From: Chaenocephalus aceratus
Lineage: Eukaryota > Chordata > Actinopteri > Perciformes > Channichthyidae
Assembly (NCBI GenBank): GCA_023974075.1
Contig: JAMFTG010000568.1
Span: 56,374 to 120,373, forward strand
DNA: 64,000 nt
Direction of reading: 5' to 3'
The position numbers and the translations under genes are program-made. Every line of letters starts with the position of its first letter. The first letter of the stretch is position 1. Under the pieces are notes generated by a model. It saw only the letters and a program-made list of their open reading frames with translations, did no database searches and was not told the DNA's origin. Positions 38,641-50,248 of this stretch are shown piece after piece.

Positions 38641-39418
38641 GCTACATGACCGTATGATCGCCCATATTGACGCACCTCATTCCTAAACTTCTAACAGATA
38701 CAACATACACCGATCCTTCAGCCTCATGAGCTCTCAGACACGTTCAACATTAACCTGTCATCGCTGTCTGAGCTTGCTGCTGTGTGCGCCGTCGTGCGTT
38801 TACATCTGACTGTATATATAAAGGTTTACATGCAGAAGCTGGGATCCTGGACGGTGCAGCTGGAGCGCTGTGCCCGCAATGACGTCACCCATCATTTGGC
38901 GGGACTTGAAGGATCCGCGAGAAGATCCAGAAAATTGTCAACATTGAAGGCAGATTAATGGTTATCAAAGTACAAATATCCAAAATCAGTTCAGTAACGG
39001 TTTTCAAGGGGACAATATGTACTCAAATTGATGGGTTTGGATGATGGGGGAAAACCGTGTCACAGGCTCTTTAAGACTTAATATAAATAAAAGGGTCGTG
39101 TTAGAAAACAATTCACTCACAGATCCATAATCAAGAAGGTGGAATCTAACTATATCGATAATAAAAATGCATGGAGCCAGGGGAAGAAACATGTTTTTTT
39201 CTGCTGTAAAGTTGGGCATTTTAACATGGGGGTCTATGGAAATTGCTCCTTTCTGCAGCCAGTCCTTATCGGCCAATATATGAACTGCAGTGTGTGGCAC
39301 TTCCGTATTGGCTTCCCGGCTCTTCCCCAGAGTTTGCCGCTTGGTCCCAACATGTCTGACCCTCTTCTAACCCTAACCCTATGTTTTATAATGATTGATC
39401 ATGAAAGTGTTCTCAAAG
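38641..39418. other. Gene-free stretch
   Basis: No conserved ORF. CTAACCCTAACCCTA at 39367 resembles a very short run of vertebrate telomere repeat and may be chance. Confidence 0.4.
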
Positions 39419-39420
39419 CT

Positions 39421-39830
39421 GGTGAAGGTGCAGCTAGTCTGAAGTACTTTGGAGACTGCAGGGTAGCTGGTGAAGGTGCAGCTAGTCTGAAGTACTTTGT
39501 AGACTGCAGGGTAGCTGGTGAAGGTGCAGCTAGTCTGAAGTACTTTGTAGACTGCAGGGTAGCTGGTGGAGGTGCAGCTAGTCTGAAGTACTTTGTAGAC
39601 TGCAGGGTAGCTGGTGAAGGTGCAGCTAGTCTGAAGTACTTTGTAGACTGCAGGGTAGCTGGTGGAGGTGCAGCTAGTCTGAAGTACTTTGTAGACTGCA
39701 GGGGAGCTGGTGAAGGTGCAGCTAGTTTGAAGTACTTTGTAGACTGCAGGGTAGCTGGTGAAGGTGCAGCTAGTCTGAAGTACTTTGTAGACTGCAGGGT
39801 AGCTGGTGGATTTACTCCAGGTGGAACTAA
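39421..39830. repeat. 48-bp minisatellite, about 8.5 copies
   Basis: The unit starts GGTGAAGGTGCAGCTAGTCT and contains GAAGTACTTTGTAGACTGCAGG. Copies begin at 39421, 39469, 39517, 39565, 39613, 39661, 39709, 39757 and, partially, 39805. Because 48 is a multiple of three and the unit lacks stops in several frames, long ORFs appear on both strands. Confidence 0.95.
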
Positions 39831-39905
39831 AGTCTGATTCAACACTTATATTATATGTAACATCTTCCATCCACATCTGTGAAGTAACTAAAGGTATTAC
39901 ATACA

Positions 39906-40215
39906 TGTAGTGGAGGAAAGTACACCATGTACCTCTGAACTGTAGTGGAGGAGAAGTACACCATGTACCTCTGAACTGTAGTGGAGTAGAAGTACACCAT
40001 GTACCTCTGAACTGTAGTGGAGTAGAAGTACACCATGTACCTCTGAACTGTAGTGGAGGAGAAGTACACCATGTACCTCTGAACTGTAGTGGAGGAGAAG
40101 TACACCATGTACCTCTGAACTGTAGTGGAGTAGAAGTACACCATGTACCTCTGAACTGTAGTGGAGGAGAAGTACACCATGTACCTCTGAACTGTAGTGG
40201 AGTAGAAGTGGACAG
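39906..40215. repeat. 36-bp minisatellite, about 8.5 copies
   Basis: The unit starts TGTAGTGGAGGAGAAGTACA and ends CCATGTACCTCTGAAC. Copies differ mainly at GGAGGAGAAG versus GGAGTAGAAG. The first unit is 35 bases and the rest are 36. The long ORFs across it are repeat artefacts. Confidence 0.95.
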
Positions 40216-41560
40216 TAGCATACAATAAAAATACTCAAGTACACCTAACTCTAAATTAAACTTAATTACAGTACAATACAATAATAATACATATTTTATT
40301 TATTTCACATTTGAATAAAGCAATGTTAATTCTGATTATAATTCTTTAAATTATTCCCTTTAAAAAATGTACAAAAAGTACTACTGTTAAAGTACCGGAT
40401 CGATAAGAGTAGTAGTATCGTTAAAACATTAACGATACCCATCCCTATTTATAATGCATGAAACCATTTTATTTTTGACACCATCATGTTAACTAAATTA
40501 AATGTTTGAGCAATACGATTCTAGTTAATGATGGTGATGTACCGAACTCGTTTTACACGGACAAAATTCACTTAATGAATTGATACAGATAACAGTTTTT
40601 GTTATATATACATGGAATGTATGGCTTTCCTTATTTAAATGTATTATACTGTTTTTAAATGAAATATTACAATGACATGATAAGAGGAATGCAGTATTAC
40701 AAATGTTCTGGCTAAAGGTTCTGTATATCACCATGCTTCTAGCATGACGTTAGTAAAAGTGTTTTGTTGAAAATTGTTTCACAAGGTGACATGTAATCAT
40801 TTTCAATCTTCTTTGGTATTAGGGTAAAGAAGACATTGCTAGGAGACAAACAGGTATGTACAACATATGTTCTGCACTGTAACTGAAATAAAAATCTTTG
40901 TCTTTACTGGAATAGTTGGCAATGGTTGTAATTGAATGTTAAAGGAAGGCTTCAAAATAAACTTCATGAACTGGAGGACAGATAATGCACACAAGATTTC
41001 ACATTAAAGATGTTCTTAAAGTTCAATTTACAAGTCAGGATTTAATTTACTTTACATTTTTACCAGGAAAACCCTCTTAGTATCTACATCTATAATAAAA
41101 TAACTTGCTATTATCTGTATAAAGGCATAATTGTTTGAATAATGTGTAGTAATACACATGCCATGCTTTGTCAGTTTCAAAACGTTTGTGTACTTTGTTG
41201 TACTAATATACATTACTTATTTTATAACATATGGGTTTAATGATTCATTTTTTATGAATGTTATCTTAGACAAGGTTTAGATTAGTTTAACATATGGGCA
41301 TTTTAAATAATAAGCACACATTATTTTACGAATCCTAGCACTTTAAATGGTTAAATGATTCCTTTTCTTAAAGTCACTTAAGATGAATGTTCAAATAATT
41401 ATACTAAATAAATAATCATACTATTTTGTTACAATATCATTTGAAAATGACCTCACTCATGAGTAAATTAGATATGATGGTTGATGATGGTTAAGGGACT
41501 CTTTTAAGTAGGACTTGGTTGTGGATGTGTTTTTTTTCTCACAACAGTTATGCTTTTGCT
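40216..41560. other. AT-rich stretch upstream of the 41.7-kb gene
   Basis: Mostly non-coding. A possible 31-base exon (TTGGTATTAG|GGTAAAGAAG...CAAACAG|GTATGT) lies at about 40824-40854 and has good splice sites on both sides. It could be an upstream exon of the gene that follows, but its coding frame cannot be proven. Confidence 0.4.
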
Positions 41561-41566
41561 TCCAGC

Positions 41567-44454
41567 TAACTAATCTCCAGGAAGAGTCTGAATCTAATTC
41601 ATCAAGCTGGACCGGATCGGACACAGACTACCAGCCCAGTCACAACGGGTCATCCTCCAGCACTGAAGAAGGCGACAAGGGTTCATCATGTGCAAAATCT
41701 TCAGCTGATGGAGAAAGTACAGAGATAAGCAATGACAAAGATCAACAACTTGGCACGTCCACTGTTAAGAAACACAAGAACCCCAAAACGTATGCAAAAA
41801 CTAAAGGATGACAAAATGAAATCAACTGTGACCATCAAAACATGTACAAAAAGAGAGGACAAAAAACATTATTGTCTCTACTGTGGCATCTCAAATGTAA
41901 AGATGGCAAGGCATTTGGAGAGAAAGCATATGGAGATGAAGGATGTTGCATATGCATTCAGTTTTCCATTGGGATCAAAAGACAGAAAAGGTCTTTTGGA
42001 ACAACTGCGAAATAAGGGTGACTTCAAGCACAACACCAAAGTCCAAGAAGAAGGTAACGGAGAATTAGTGACTTGGAAGCAGCCTTCTGGTAAAGCTTCT
42101 GTCAGTGACTATTTGCCTTGCCAGTATTGTTATGGGATGTTTGCAAAAAAGGATTTGTGGCGACATCAGTCCTCATGCAAAAGCAAAAAAGCAAGTGAAA
42201 TGGATGACAAAAAAAAGACACGAGGAAGAGTTCAAAGCCTTGCAGCACGCTTGCTTCCAATAGCAACTTCCTCCAGTGGTTCTCAGGAGATCATTAAGAA
42301 CATGAGACAAGACGATGCATCCTTTCATATCAGGAGGGATTCTCTGATTTGCAGATATGGCGATTCACTGTACGCAAAACACGGCCGTGTTTCGGCGAAA
42401 CATCAGTACATTGCTCAAAGAATGAGGGAGCTTGGTCGGTTTATGTTGGTTGTGAAATATATGGACACAAATGTAAAGAGTTTAGAAGATGTATGTGCAG
42501 CATCAAAATTCCAGCTTGTTGTTGATGCAGCTAAGAGTCTTTCAAAGTTTAGTCCAAGCAAGAATGAGTTCGGAAAACCTTCCACTGCAGTCAAACTTGG
42601 ATTCAGTCTGAAAGGAGCTGTGGAAGTCCTGATTGGACAGACTCCAAAGAATGAAGAAGACCTGGGTGAGAAGAGGGCGAAAACATTCTTTGAGCTTTTG
42701 GAGAAAAACTGGAAGAACTATGTTTCTGTTAGTGCTCACCAAACTATAAAAGAAAAAAGTTGGAACAAACAAGATGACATCCCCCTCACAAAAAACGTAA
42801 TGGCTCTGAGGGACCATCTGAGGATTGTGGAAGACGAAGCAAGGGAGAAGCTGTCACAACAGCTGAGCTTACCAGCATACAAGCAGTTAAACGAGGCAGT
42901 TCTGGCGCAAGTCATTATATTTAACAAACGACGAGAAGGAGAAGCGTCACGCTTGACTCTTGACACCTACAAGAAAGTCAACACAACTCCTATCAATGAT
43001 GACATGTATGAAACCTTGTCTCCATTAGAGAAGGAGCTGAGCAAGCTGTTAACCCGCATAGAGATCCACGGGAAAAGAGGCAGGAAGGTACCTGTTTTCT
43101 TTACAGAAAGAATGAAGCAGTCGATTGATTTGCTGATAAAATGGAGAGATGAAGCGGGCATCCCGGCTGACAATCCCTATCTTTTTGCACGACCTGGTGC
43201 AATGACAAACATACGTGGATGTGACTGTCTGCGAAGATATGCAGATGAGAGCAAGGCAGAACATCCTGAACTTCTGAGGTCCACCAAGTTACGAAAACAG
43301 ATTGCCACACTCTGCCAAATTCTGGATCTTAGTGAGCAAGAGCTGGAACAAGTTGCAAGGTTCATGGGTCATGACATCAGAGTTCACCGTGAATTTCACA
43401 GACAGACAGACAAAACATTTCAGATTGCCAAGATAAGCAAACTTCTGTTTGCTATGGAGCAAGGAAGTGGGACCTTAACAGGAGAAAACCTGGACACAAT
43501 TCATCTTTCTCTCTGTGGTATGTATGCACTGTAACCGATTTTGTCCTGAACTGTTTTATTGTTGATGCATAATCAATATTTTCATATGTGTAGCCAAATA
43601 CCTTAGAAAGCCATTTCCTTTCTTACAACAGAACAGGAATAATAATTCATAGGCAAAGGTTTAGTTATTTATCTGGTCTTGGAATTGCATAGTATGCTCA
43701 AAACATTGAAATGTGAACAACTACTCCATGCTGTCCGGTGAAATCAGCAGATCAATAGTAGAATTTCCGAATTATTTTTACTTTATTTATCCTACTTTTA
43801 TTATTCTATATTTGTTATGGAGAAACGTGAGGGTATGTTAGAGCTTCAGTTAATATTTCATTAATCATTTTATCTTCAGAACAAATGAAATATAATCAAT
43901 TAATTACACTTTTAGTAATTATTTAAGTACTAACACCTGTGCAGCCTATTAATATTCAATCCAATAGCTCTATACATGATATGTTCTTATATTAAGGTGG
44001 TGTTGTTCTGGACTACATTGTACCGTGAGGGGATTCTGATTTTCCCGCTACCTATTAACATACATAACGGTGGACAGAATAAAATGCAGTCCAGTAAAAC
44101 GCCATCACTATCATCCTCTCAATAACCTTGACAAAAAATAAATGAATCAAAGACAGTGTGACCTGAACATAAATGAAAACGATATCATTTATTTATGTTG
44201 ACTTTATTGCAAATACAAATAGATGTATTGGATTGCAATAGTTTATATAATGTATCGTAAACAATCTGCGTTCAATTGGCAGATATTGAATGATTTCAGT
44301 ATATCTTCCTTTCCAACCCTTATATTACAAGGTGCCACTTTCTGTTTGCTCTTGTTTTCAGATGGAGGTTCTGACCTTTCCACCACCAAGGACAGACCTG
44401 TCCAGAGTGATGAGGATGAGGGCTCGGTTATGGAAAGTGAAACATATGAGAATG
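41567..44454 (+). CDS. Zinc-finger protein with tyrosine-recombinase-like domain; longest ORF of the window
   Basis: An upstream acidic exon (about 41567-41811; SSSWTGSDTDYQPSHNGSSS) is in a different frame from the main exon (41732-43517), so a one-base change or a missed splice lies near 41790. The main exon has two zinc fingers (YCLYCGISNVKMARHLERKH; PCQYCYGMFAKKDLWRHQSSC), a helical middle, then a recombinase-like core: NKRREGEASRL (box I Arg), GKRGRKVPVFF (Lys hairpin), LRSTKLRKQIATL (box II Arg) and ARFMGHDIRVHREFH. The residue nine places after the GH histidine, where a tyrosine is expected, is His (codon CAC, 43397). The exon ends at TCTCTGTG|GTATGT and joins in phase 1 to 44362-44454 (GGSDLSTTKDRPVQSDEDEG), which ends at a further donor. 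The downstream end was not found. It is a host-like or transposon-derived gene of unknown role. Confidence 0.7.
43518..44361 (+). other. Intron of the 41.7-kb gene
   Basis: The segment begins GTATGT and ends CTTGTTTTCAG. The phase-1 junction restores a continuous frame across it. No other feature is visible inside. Confidence 0.6.
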
Positions 44455-44659
44455 GTAAATATTCCATCATACATCCACTATGTATTTTGAAGAAAAAAAA
44501 CAGACAACACTAAACTGCTAAATACATATTAGCAAAGGTGAAGTTGTGACAGCTGATGGACTTGAAATACATTACTATTACAGTTACATTATACTTGAGT
44601 CAGAAGAACCAACGCACCATTAAATAACACATTAATTCAACAAAGTATGCTGCTTACTG

Positions 44660-44790
44660 ATCAATCAATCAATCAATGTTTATTTATAGCCCAATATCAC
44701 AAATGTTACATTTGTCTCAGTGGTCTTCACAGTGTGTACAGAATATCAGTATGACAATACGACACCCTCTGTCCTCAGACCCTGTGTCCT
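44660..44790. repeat. Fish interspersed repeat (TTTATTTATAGCCCAATATCAC type)
   Basis: A short (ATCA)n tract is followed by GTTTATTTATAGCCCAATATC, TTTGTCTCAGTGGTCTTCACA and CCTCTGTCCTCAGACCC, a motif order common to a dispersed teleost retroelement tail. No coding part. Confidence 0.6.
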
Positions 44791-44861
44791 TAGACCAGCG
44801 ATACTCAACCCGCGGCTCCTTTAAGACTAGTTGCGGCTCTTTTAAGTCTTTTAAGAGTAGG

Positions 44862-44945
44862 GCTGCAACAAACGACTAATTTGATAGTCGATTAATCTAT
44901 CGATTAATGAAACGATTAATCGACTATTCGGACTATTATGCCTTG
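44862..44945. mobile_element. hAT-type element end (AGGGCTGCAAC family)
   Basis: TAGGGCTGCAACAAACGACTA followed by alternating GATTAATC motifs is the terminus of a common non-autonomous hAT family in fish. The opposite end was not located. Confidence 0.5.
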
Positions 44946-45454
44946 CACAATTTCTCAAACGCTCTTATTTAGCCCTCAACTTTTAGATTTAGCTTGAGGT
45001 TGTTTTAGGCATGTGGAAACTAACAATGAAGACAATAAAGATGAATACTTGATTAAAAAATACATATTAAATTAACTAAACAAATTGTTTACAAAATGAA
45101 CATTGCTTTTCATTTAAATTAAATAAATAATATTTCACATAAAAAAAAACAACAATGTTTTAGCAAATATTAAATAATGTGATGACAGAACTGTACCCAG
45201 GCCCCACGCAGCATTCTCATCAGTTTGTCATTACTGGTGTCATTTTCTGGTTGCTAACGCCATAGTAACACATAATCACTGATGTTCACCACCGTTACAG
45301 CTGAACATCAGCGAGACACAGAGGAACTCAGCCTGAGCACACAGACACACACTCACAGCCAGGCTGTGTGTGTGTAAATCCACGGAGCCGCAGCTGAGTG
45401 AGAGTGTGTGTTACGCCACTATGCCCGTTACGTCACTTTACTCAGGAAGAAGTT

Positions 45455-46375
45455 GGAACCCTAAGCTCCGCCTACTCTTTTTTTTTAAATTAGCATAATT
45501 AAAAAAAAAGTTAAATATTCACTTAAATTTCAAATGTTGGTTTTTCAACACCAAACTCAGTATACAGTATCGCCGGAGGGTCAGACACATTACCTTAGGA
45601 GATGAGCATGTTCAAACGATAAATATTTCCGCCATGAATTAAAACGTACTCGCAAAAAGGCGGGGCTTAGAAAGAAATGCTCATAATTGATCAACAATGT
45701 ATCCAAACATCACAGATTTTGGTGGAAACGTTGAGTCTGTCTTGGGGAATAGGAACACCAAAGCATTTTCATTTTGGACTATAGGGGGCGCCAAAAACAC
45801 CACCAATTTATAACTCAAGAGCGGATGGACCAATCTTTTTTTTTTTTTACACATACTCTCGGGGCAACTACGAACTTAGATTCAAAGTGTCGCAACAAAT
45901 GTGGGCGTGGCCTATACATTATTTTAAAATTGCGATGGCATAAAATGAGCTTCAGACGTATATTTTCAAAAAAACTGCTCACTAGCGCCCCCTATTGTGT
46001 GGTAGTCACATAGTTTCTCAAAACTTCACGAATTTTGGCACAGACATTTCTCATGGAATTGCAGATATATTTGTAAATACATTCCATTAGCCCCGCCCCC
46101 CAAACAGTCGACCATTTTGAAATATGTGCGTTTTTCAGCCTTTGTACGCACGTTCTTGCGAACTCCTCCTAGGGGAATGATCAGAAAAATTCCAATCCAG
46201 GACAAGTTTAGCCCAATTCCAATGTGATGCTAAATTGCGAAGGAATAGTCGATCGCTCAAACGAGGACTTCGTAAGCGAACGGAGAACTTTCAATTTGTG
46301 ACGATTTACATGTCACAAATTACTCCAAATTACTCGGATATAGTTATTCCGATATTCACGAAACGCTGTATACAT
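45455..46375. repeat. Dispersed copy of the 0-3.4 kb repeat unit
   Basis: It carries the same ordered landmarks as 480-1460: CACCAAACTCAGTATACAG, GGCGGGGCTTAG, GGGGGCGCCAAAAACACC, CTAGCGCCCCCTATTGTG, TTAGCCCCGCCCCCCA, CGCACGTTCTTGCGAACTCC and GATATTCACGAAACGCTG. It is a single copy, not tandem. Confidence 0.85.
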
Positions 46376-46514
46376 AGTAGGCTTGTTTGAGACACATCGC
46401 GGCTCGCCTCGAAAGTAGACGAGAGTAGCCGATCGCAGCCGGGGGAGGTGTCAAAAAGCTCGTCTTAAGTCGGACAGCTCGGACTCGGAGTCGGCTTTAC
46501 TGGCTGGGTTTGCA

Positions 46515-46617
46515 ATGGCGGAAATTGCGTTGGCGTTTTTCGTTGCAGATGAAGTGAATGCAATAGAAATCCCACAGGTATTGTATGGAGAATGACATGA
46601 TGAACACCGTCTGCGGA
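46515..46617 (+). CDS. Short start exon of an unrecognised transposon gene
   Basis: ATG 46515 opens MAEIALAFFVADEVNAIEIP and is followed by VLYGE, a TGA, and then HDEHRLR before a donor-like GAGGTAATTA. The preceding 130 bases are GC-rich and may be a promoter. The start is reminiscent of the first exon of Harbinger-type genes in fish, but without further exons this is tentative. The in-frame stop argues that the exon is dead. Confidence 0.3.
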
Positions 46618-47483
46618 GGTAATTACGTATCTTTTTATTTTTTAATTTGATGGGGACTGAGCATGTTAATGAACATCAGTATAAAATACAAGAAGTATAA
46701 ATGTGTTTGAGCAAACGTGCTAATTTACATCCGTAGTAGGCTACCTAGGCAGGTAACAAAAACAGATACACAAGTAAAAAGACAAAATATATTGTAGGCT
46801 ACTACATGTATCGAGGCCTACTACTGGCTGCATCAGTCTAAATTAAAAAGTATGATCGATTATCCGGACTGATTACTTTACAGATCACAAATTGTGCAAA
46901 ATTATGACACTATTAGTCTTTTTTAGTCCAATGGGATAAGATAAAAGCTACAATAAATAAACAAGAATACACCCCCCCCCCCCCCCCACAAATAACCACT
47001 GTCATAGTCTTTGTGGAACACATTTGTTTTTTATTTCCTTTCCTTTTATGCCCACAGTATTGAGTATGTAAATCGCTTTGGATTAAAGCGCCTAACAAGT
47101 AACATGTAATGTCATCCAAAATGATTGGGCAAGTAAAAAATAAATGCATATATATGAAAACTAGATATGGTCTTTTTCTGCACATGTCAATAGCAGTTGA
47201 CTATCTTCTTTGAAAATGAAATAACTATATATACATATGTACACATGTACTTGGCAAATAAATAATAATTGCATATAAACATTGTGAACACTTAGTGTAT
47301 ACAAATACAAATATTGCCAGGGATGAAATAATAACTCAACTACATAACGAGGAAAATAAATAACTAATCTAAACAATATTACTTCCATAAACAAACTGAG
47401 GTGGTGTTCTTTATAAACAAATGAATTCAGGGAATACCCAGTGTGGGGGAAATTATGGCATATTGGGCTTGTCCTGCAAAAGC
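46618..47483. other. Gene-free stretch
   Basis: AT-rich with a run of 15 or more C at about 46972. A TTGAGTATGTAAATCGCTTTGG segment near 47060 resembles a retroelement tail. No coding motif. Confidence 0.4.
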
Positions 47484-50185
47484 TCAATGATGCGCTCTTG
47501 TTGGCTCCCAATGGACTTTAACTGGGAAACAACTTCTCCCATCGCAGTCAACATTCAAAGCTTCAAACCTCCTCCTATTTCTCTCCTTCAGCCTTCTCCG
47601 GCGCTCCTGTTCTGGCCGCACCAGTGTCTCCAGTGCACTGGTCCTCCTCTCCGAGTGGGCCTCATACAGGTCGTAGAAGGAGGGATGGGAGACTCGAGAC
47701 CGGATTGATCTCGGCTGAGTGGTGGGCAGGGTCATGGAGGGACCAGGCTGGGCCTCAGAGGCACACGGCAGTGTGGTGGAGGGACCAGGCTGGGCCTCAG
47801 AGGCACACGGCAGTGTGGTGGATGGTTGTGAGGCAGTGGGAAATAGAGGGGTGGAAACAGGAGTGCCTGGAGGTGCGCTCCCAACACCGCACCTCCCAAA
47901 CAGGTTGTCCATTATCTGTGGAATTGCAGAATTGTTAAAATGGAAATGTTGCTTTTACCAACTAGATGTGCAAGAACAAACTTCTTACCCCATAATATTC
48001 CCACGTTATGTTCCCCTCTCCTGTTGAGGTACAACGGTCCTTGGCCCTTTTGTAGGTGGTCAAAAGGTTGTTGAGTTTTTTCCGGATGTTGTCTGAGGAG
48101 AAACTGTATCCCTCCTCGCTGAACTGCCGTTGTAGAATGTTGTAAAAACCGGGTTTGGAGTGATGGTACACCTGTTGGTGTGTTTCTGTCAGGTCCAAAA
48201 GCAGCAGTATGGTGGTGTGTGTGAAATCTGTTAAGACACAAGTGTTAGTAACTCAAACAAATAGCATTTGCTGTTTAGATCCTCATTTTAGTTACTGTAC
48301 CTTGTGTTGCCTCAAGGTGTTCTGACCGGCTGGAGGGGGATGCCAGGTGAGGAGTGCCAGCTTGGGATGTAGCAGGCCTTACAGGAGCAGGCCTTTCGTC
48401 AGGAGCCGGCCTTTCAAACTGGTGCTTTATGTTGTATATGTTTCTTGAGAGGTTTGAGAGGTGGTCCTGTGTGAGTTCCACTAGTTTGTCAATGGAGGTA
48501 TGCCTCTTTTCAAGAAACACCTTTCTCACCGCCCTCTCTTGAGTGGACCCATCTTTGCTTTTCTGTGCTATGAGTACAGATGTATTGATCCACTCCTCCC
48601 AAACAATGATGTTACCTTTTTGTGGAAGGATCCAGTGTTGTTTGTATTGTCTTATCCTTGCAATTGCTGCATGTTCTGTACATGCAGGACTTCTCCTCAT
48701 CACTACAGACAATAGTCTGTACTATGTCTCTTGGGGATGATGTTCCTATAACCCCAAGTTGGTGCAGCTTCTTTATTTTTAAGCCAACGTTTTCATGTAT
48801 TTTGCAGCACATGTTTCTCTGTCTGTAACTTTTCTCTGGCCAATCCAAAATGGTCTAAGTTTAAAACATTGGGACTTTGAAAGGCTGGGATTCTCTGACA
48901 GAAATCGTTTATACAAATTTGCCATTGTGTCTGTTCAGGCTCTCTTCCGAAATATCTGGCCCTTTCTGCTAATCTCCCCAGATTTCCCATTTATAATGGG
49001 ATGAAGAAAGCGGCTAACCAGAGTGCGCATTAGTCTTCTCTTGCTGTTACAAGCCAAAGTCCTCTGAGGACCTCTCTTTGCAACATGTTTCTGCACCTCT
49101 CTGCCTTCATTGCTGCAGAATGCCTGCTTTCTCTTGGGCATATTTTCATGTCCTTTGAGTAGGGATGTCCCGATCAACTTTTTTTGCTCCCGATTAGATT
49201 CCGATCATTTGATTTTGACAATCTGCCGATACCGATTTTTCCCGATCCGATCTTTTTGCAATGCATTAAGAGAAAAAAAAGGTAACAGATAAAGGCTGGT
49301 CATCCAACGCGATGAATTCAGCTATCTTGGCTGTTATTGTTTGGCCTTTTCACTGTTCTGGGGCCGTTTCTCTTTCCTTTTAAAAGTCTCCGACTTGCAA
49401 ACATTGCATCTGGCTGTTACACTGCCTTCGCTTTCAATTTTATAATACTTCCAAACTCCTGACATTTTCTCCGTCCCGACTCCCGAGTGACCAGCTGAAC
49501 GTAGCCTCTCGTTAGCTTACTGCTACTATTAGACACTGCGCCCACTCTGTTGCCAGCTTTGAGAGGAATAAGCAACACATACATGATGTTGTGTAATTTT
49601 AAACCAAAACTAAGACGTGAACATGGTCATTTTTGTTTTGTAACATTGAATAAAATAATACAAATATTTTGTAAAAAAAATCCGATCCCCGATTTTTTTT
49701 AAATCACGTGATCGGCTTTGATCCCCGATCACGTGATCGGGGCATCTCTACTCTTGAGTCTTTTCCTGAGATTGACATTGGTCCTCTCCAGAAGCTTTTC
49801 TTCCGTGTGACGCAACTTTGACCTCAATCTCGAAAGGGTTTTCTTTCTTTTGCTCCTATTTTTGTGCAATTTCTTTGGTGTCGACATCGGACCGTGTGTC
49901 TCTTGATAGGTTTCTCTTTTCTTTTTGGCAGCGGAGTTTCAGGGGCATTGACTTGCTGGTTGATGATGTTGTTCATCCTCTTCCTCAATGGGTGGTGTTA
50001 TATCCAATACAGCGCGCAGCTGTTTCTTTCTTTTGTAATATTGTTCAGAGTTTTTCCTCTACTGTTTTTTCTTCCTTTCATGTCGCTTCTTTGTCAGATC
50101 TTCAGTTTTTTTATTTGACCATTTTGTTTTCGTTTTTGATATCTGAAAATGGAAATGGAGCATGTAGGAGCAAACACAGTGGTGG
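47484..50185 (-). pseudogene. Transposon gene with basic N-terminus, zinc-binding core and Myb/SANT-like C-terminus
   Basis: On the minus strand: a basic start (about 50180-49760; TKKRHERKKKQ, KLHKNRSKRKKTLSRL) broken by an in-frame TAG, then a MITE insertion. From 49150 the frame resumes with KRKQAFCSNEGREVQKH and KRFLSENPSLSKSQCFKLRP, and then C-rich KSCMYRTCSNCKDK. A stop lies near 48940 and a frameshift near 48615. WEEWINTSVLIAQKSKDGS follows to donor 48301. Spliced exons 47989-48227 and 47484-47915 complete it. The join at TQ|DFTHTTILLLLDLTE is in phase, and the exon ends with KDRCTSTGEG...WEYYG joined to IMDNLFG, a trihelix Myb/SANT-like domain. The final exon ends in an Arg-rich helix. 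I do not recognise the core family beyond its frequent presence in fish transposons. Confidence 0.6.
49160..49750. mobile_element. hAT-type MITE inserted in the transposon gene
   Basis: It starts TAGGGATGTCCCGATCA and ends TGATCGGGGCATCTCTA, terminal inverted repeats that match at 15 of 17 positions. The 8-base flanks CCTTTGAG (49152-49159) and CTCTTGAG (49751-49758) are a near-perfect target-site duplication of hAT length. It is 591 bases long and non-coding, and it separates the basic N-terminal part of the surrounding gene from its core. Confidence 0.9.
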
Positions 50186-50248
50186 TGGCTTAAAGCCCAG
50201 CTCCGCTAAATAAAAATGTCTTGACCATTAACATTTTAGATTACTTAC

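Noticed and set aside
39365..39382. Interstitial telomere repeat (CTAACCCTAACCCTA)
   Set aside because: Only two and a half units; too short to be distinguished from chance.
39139..39837. Long ORFs of 232 codons (+) and 300 codons (-, to 40281) over the minisatellites
   Set aside because: They exist only because the 48- and 36-base units are multiples of three without stops. Both strands are open, and there is no sequence outside the arrays to support a gene.
39421..40215. CRISPR-like regular repeats
   Set aside because: The units are contiguous with no unique spacers, and the genome is a vertebrate one.
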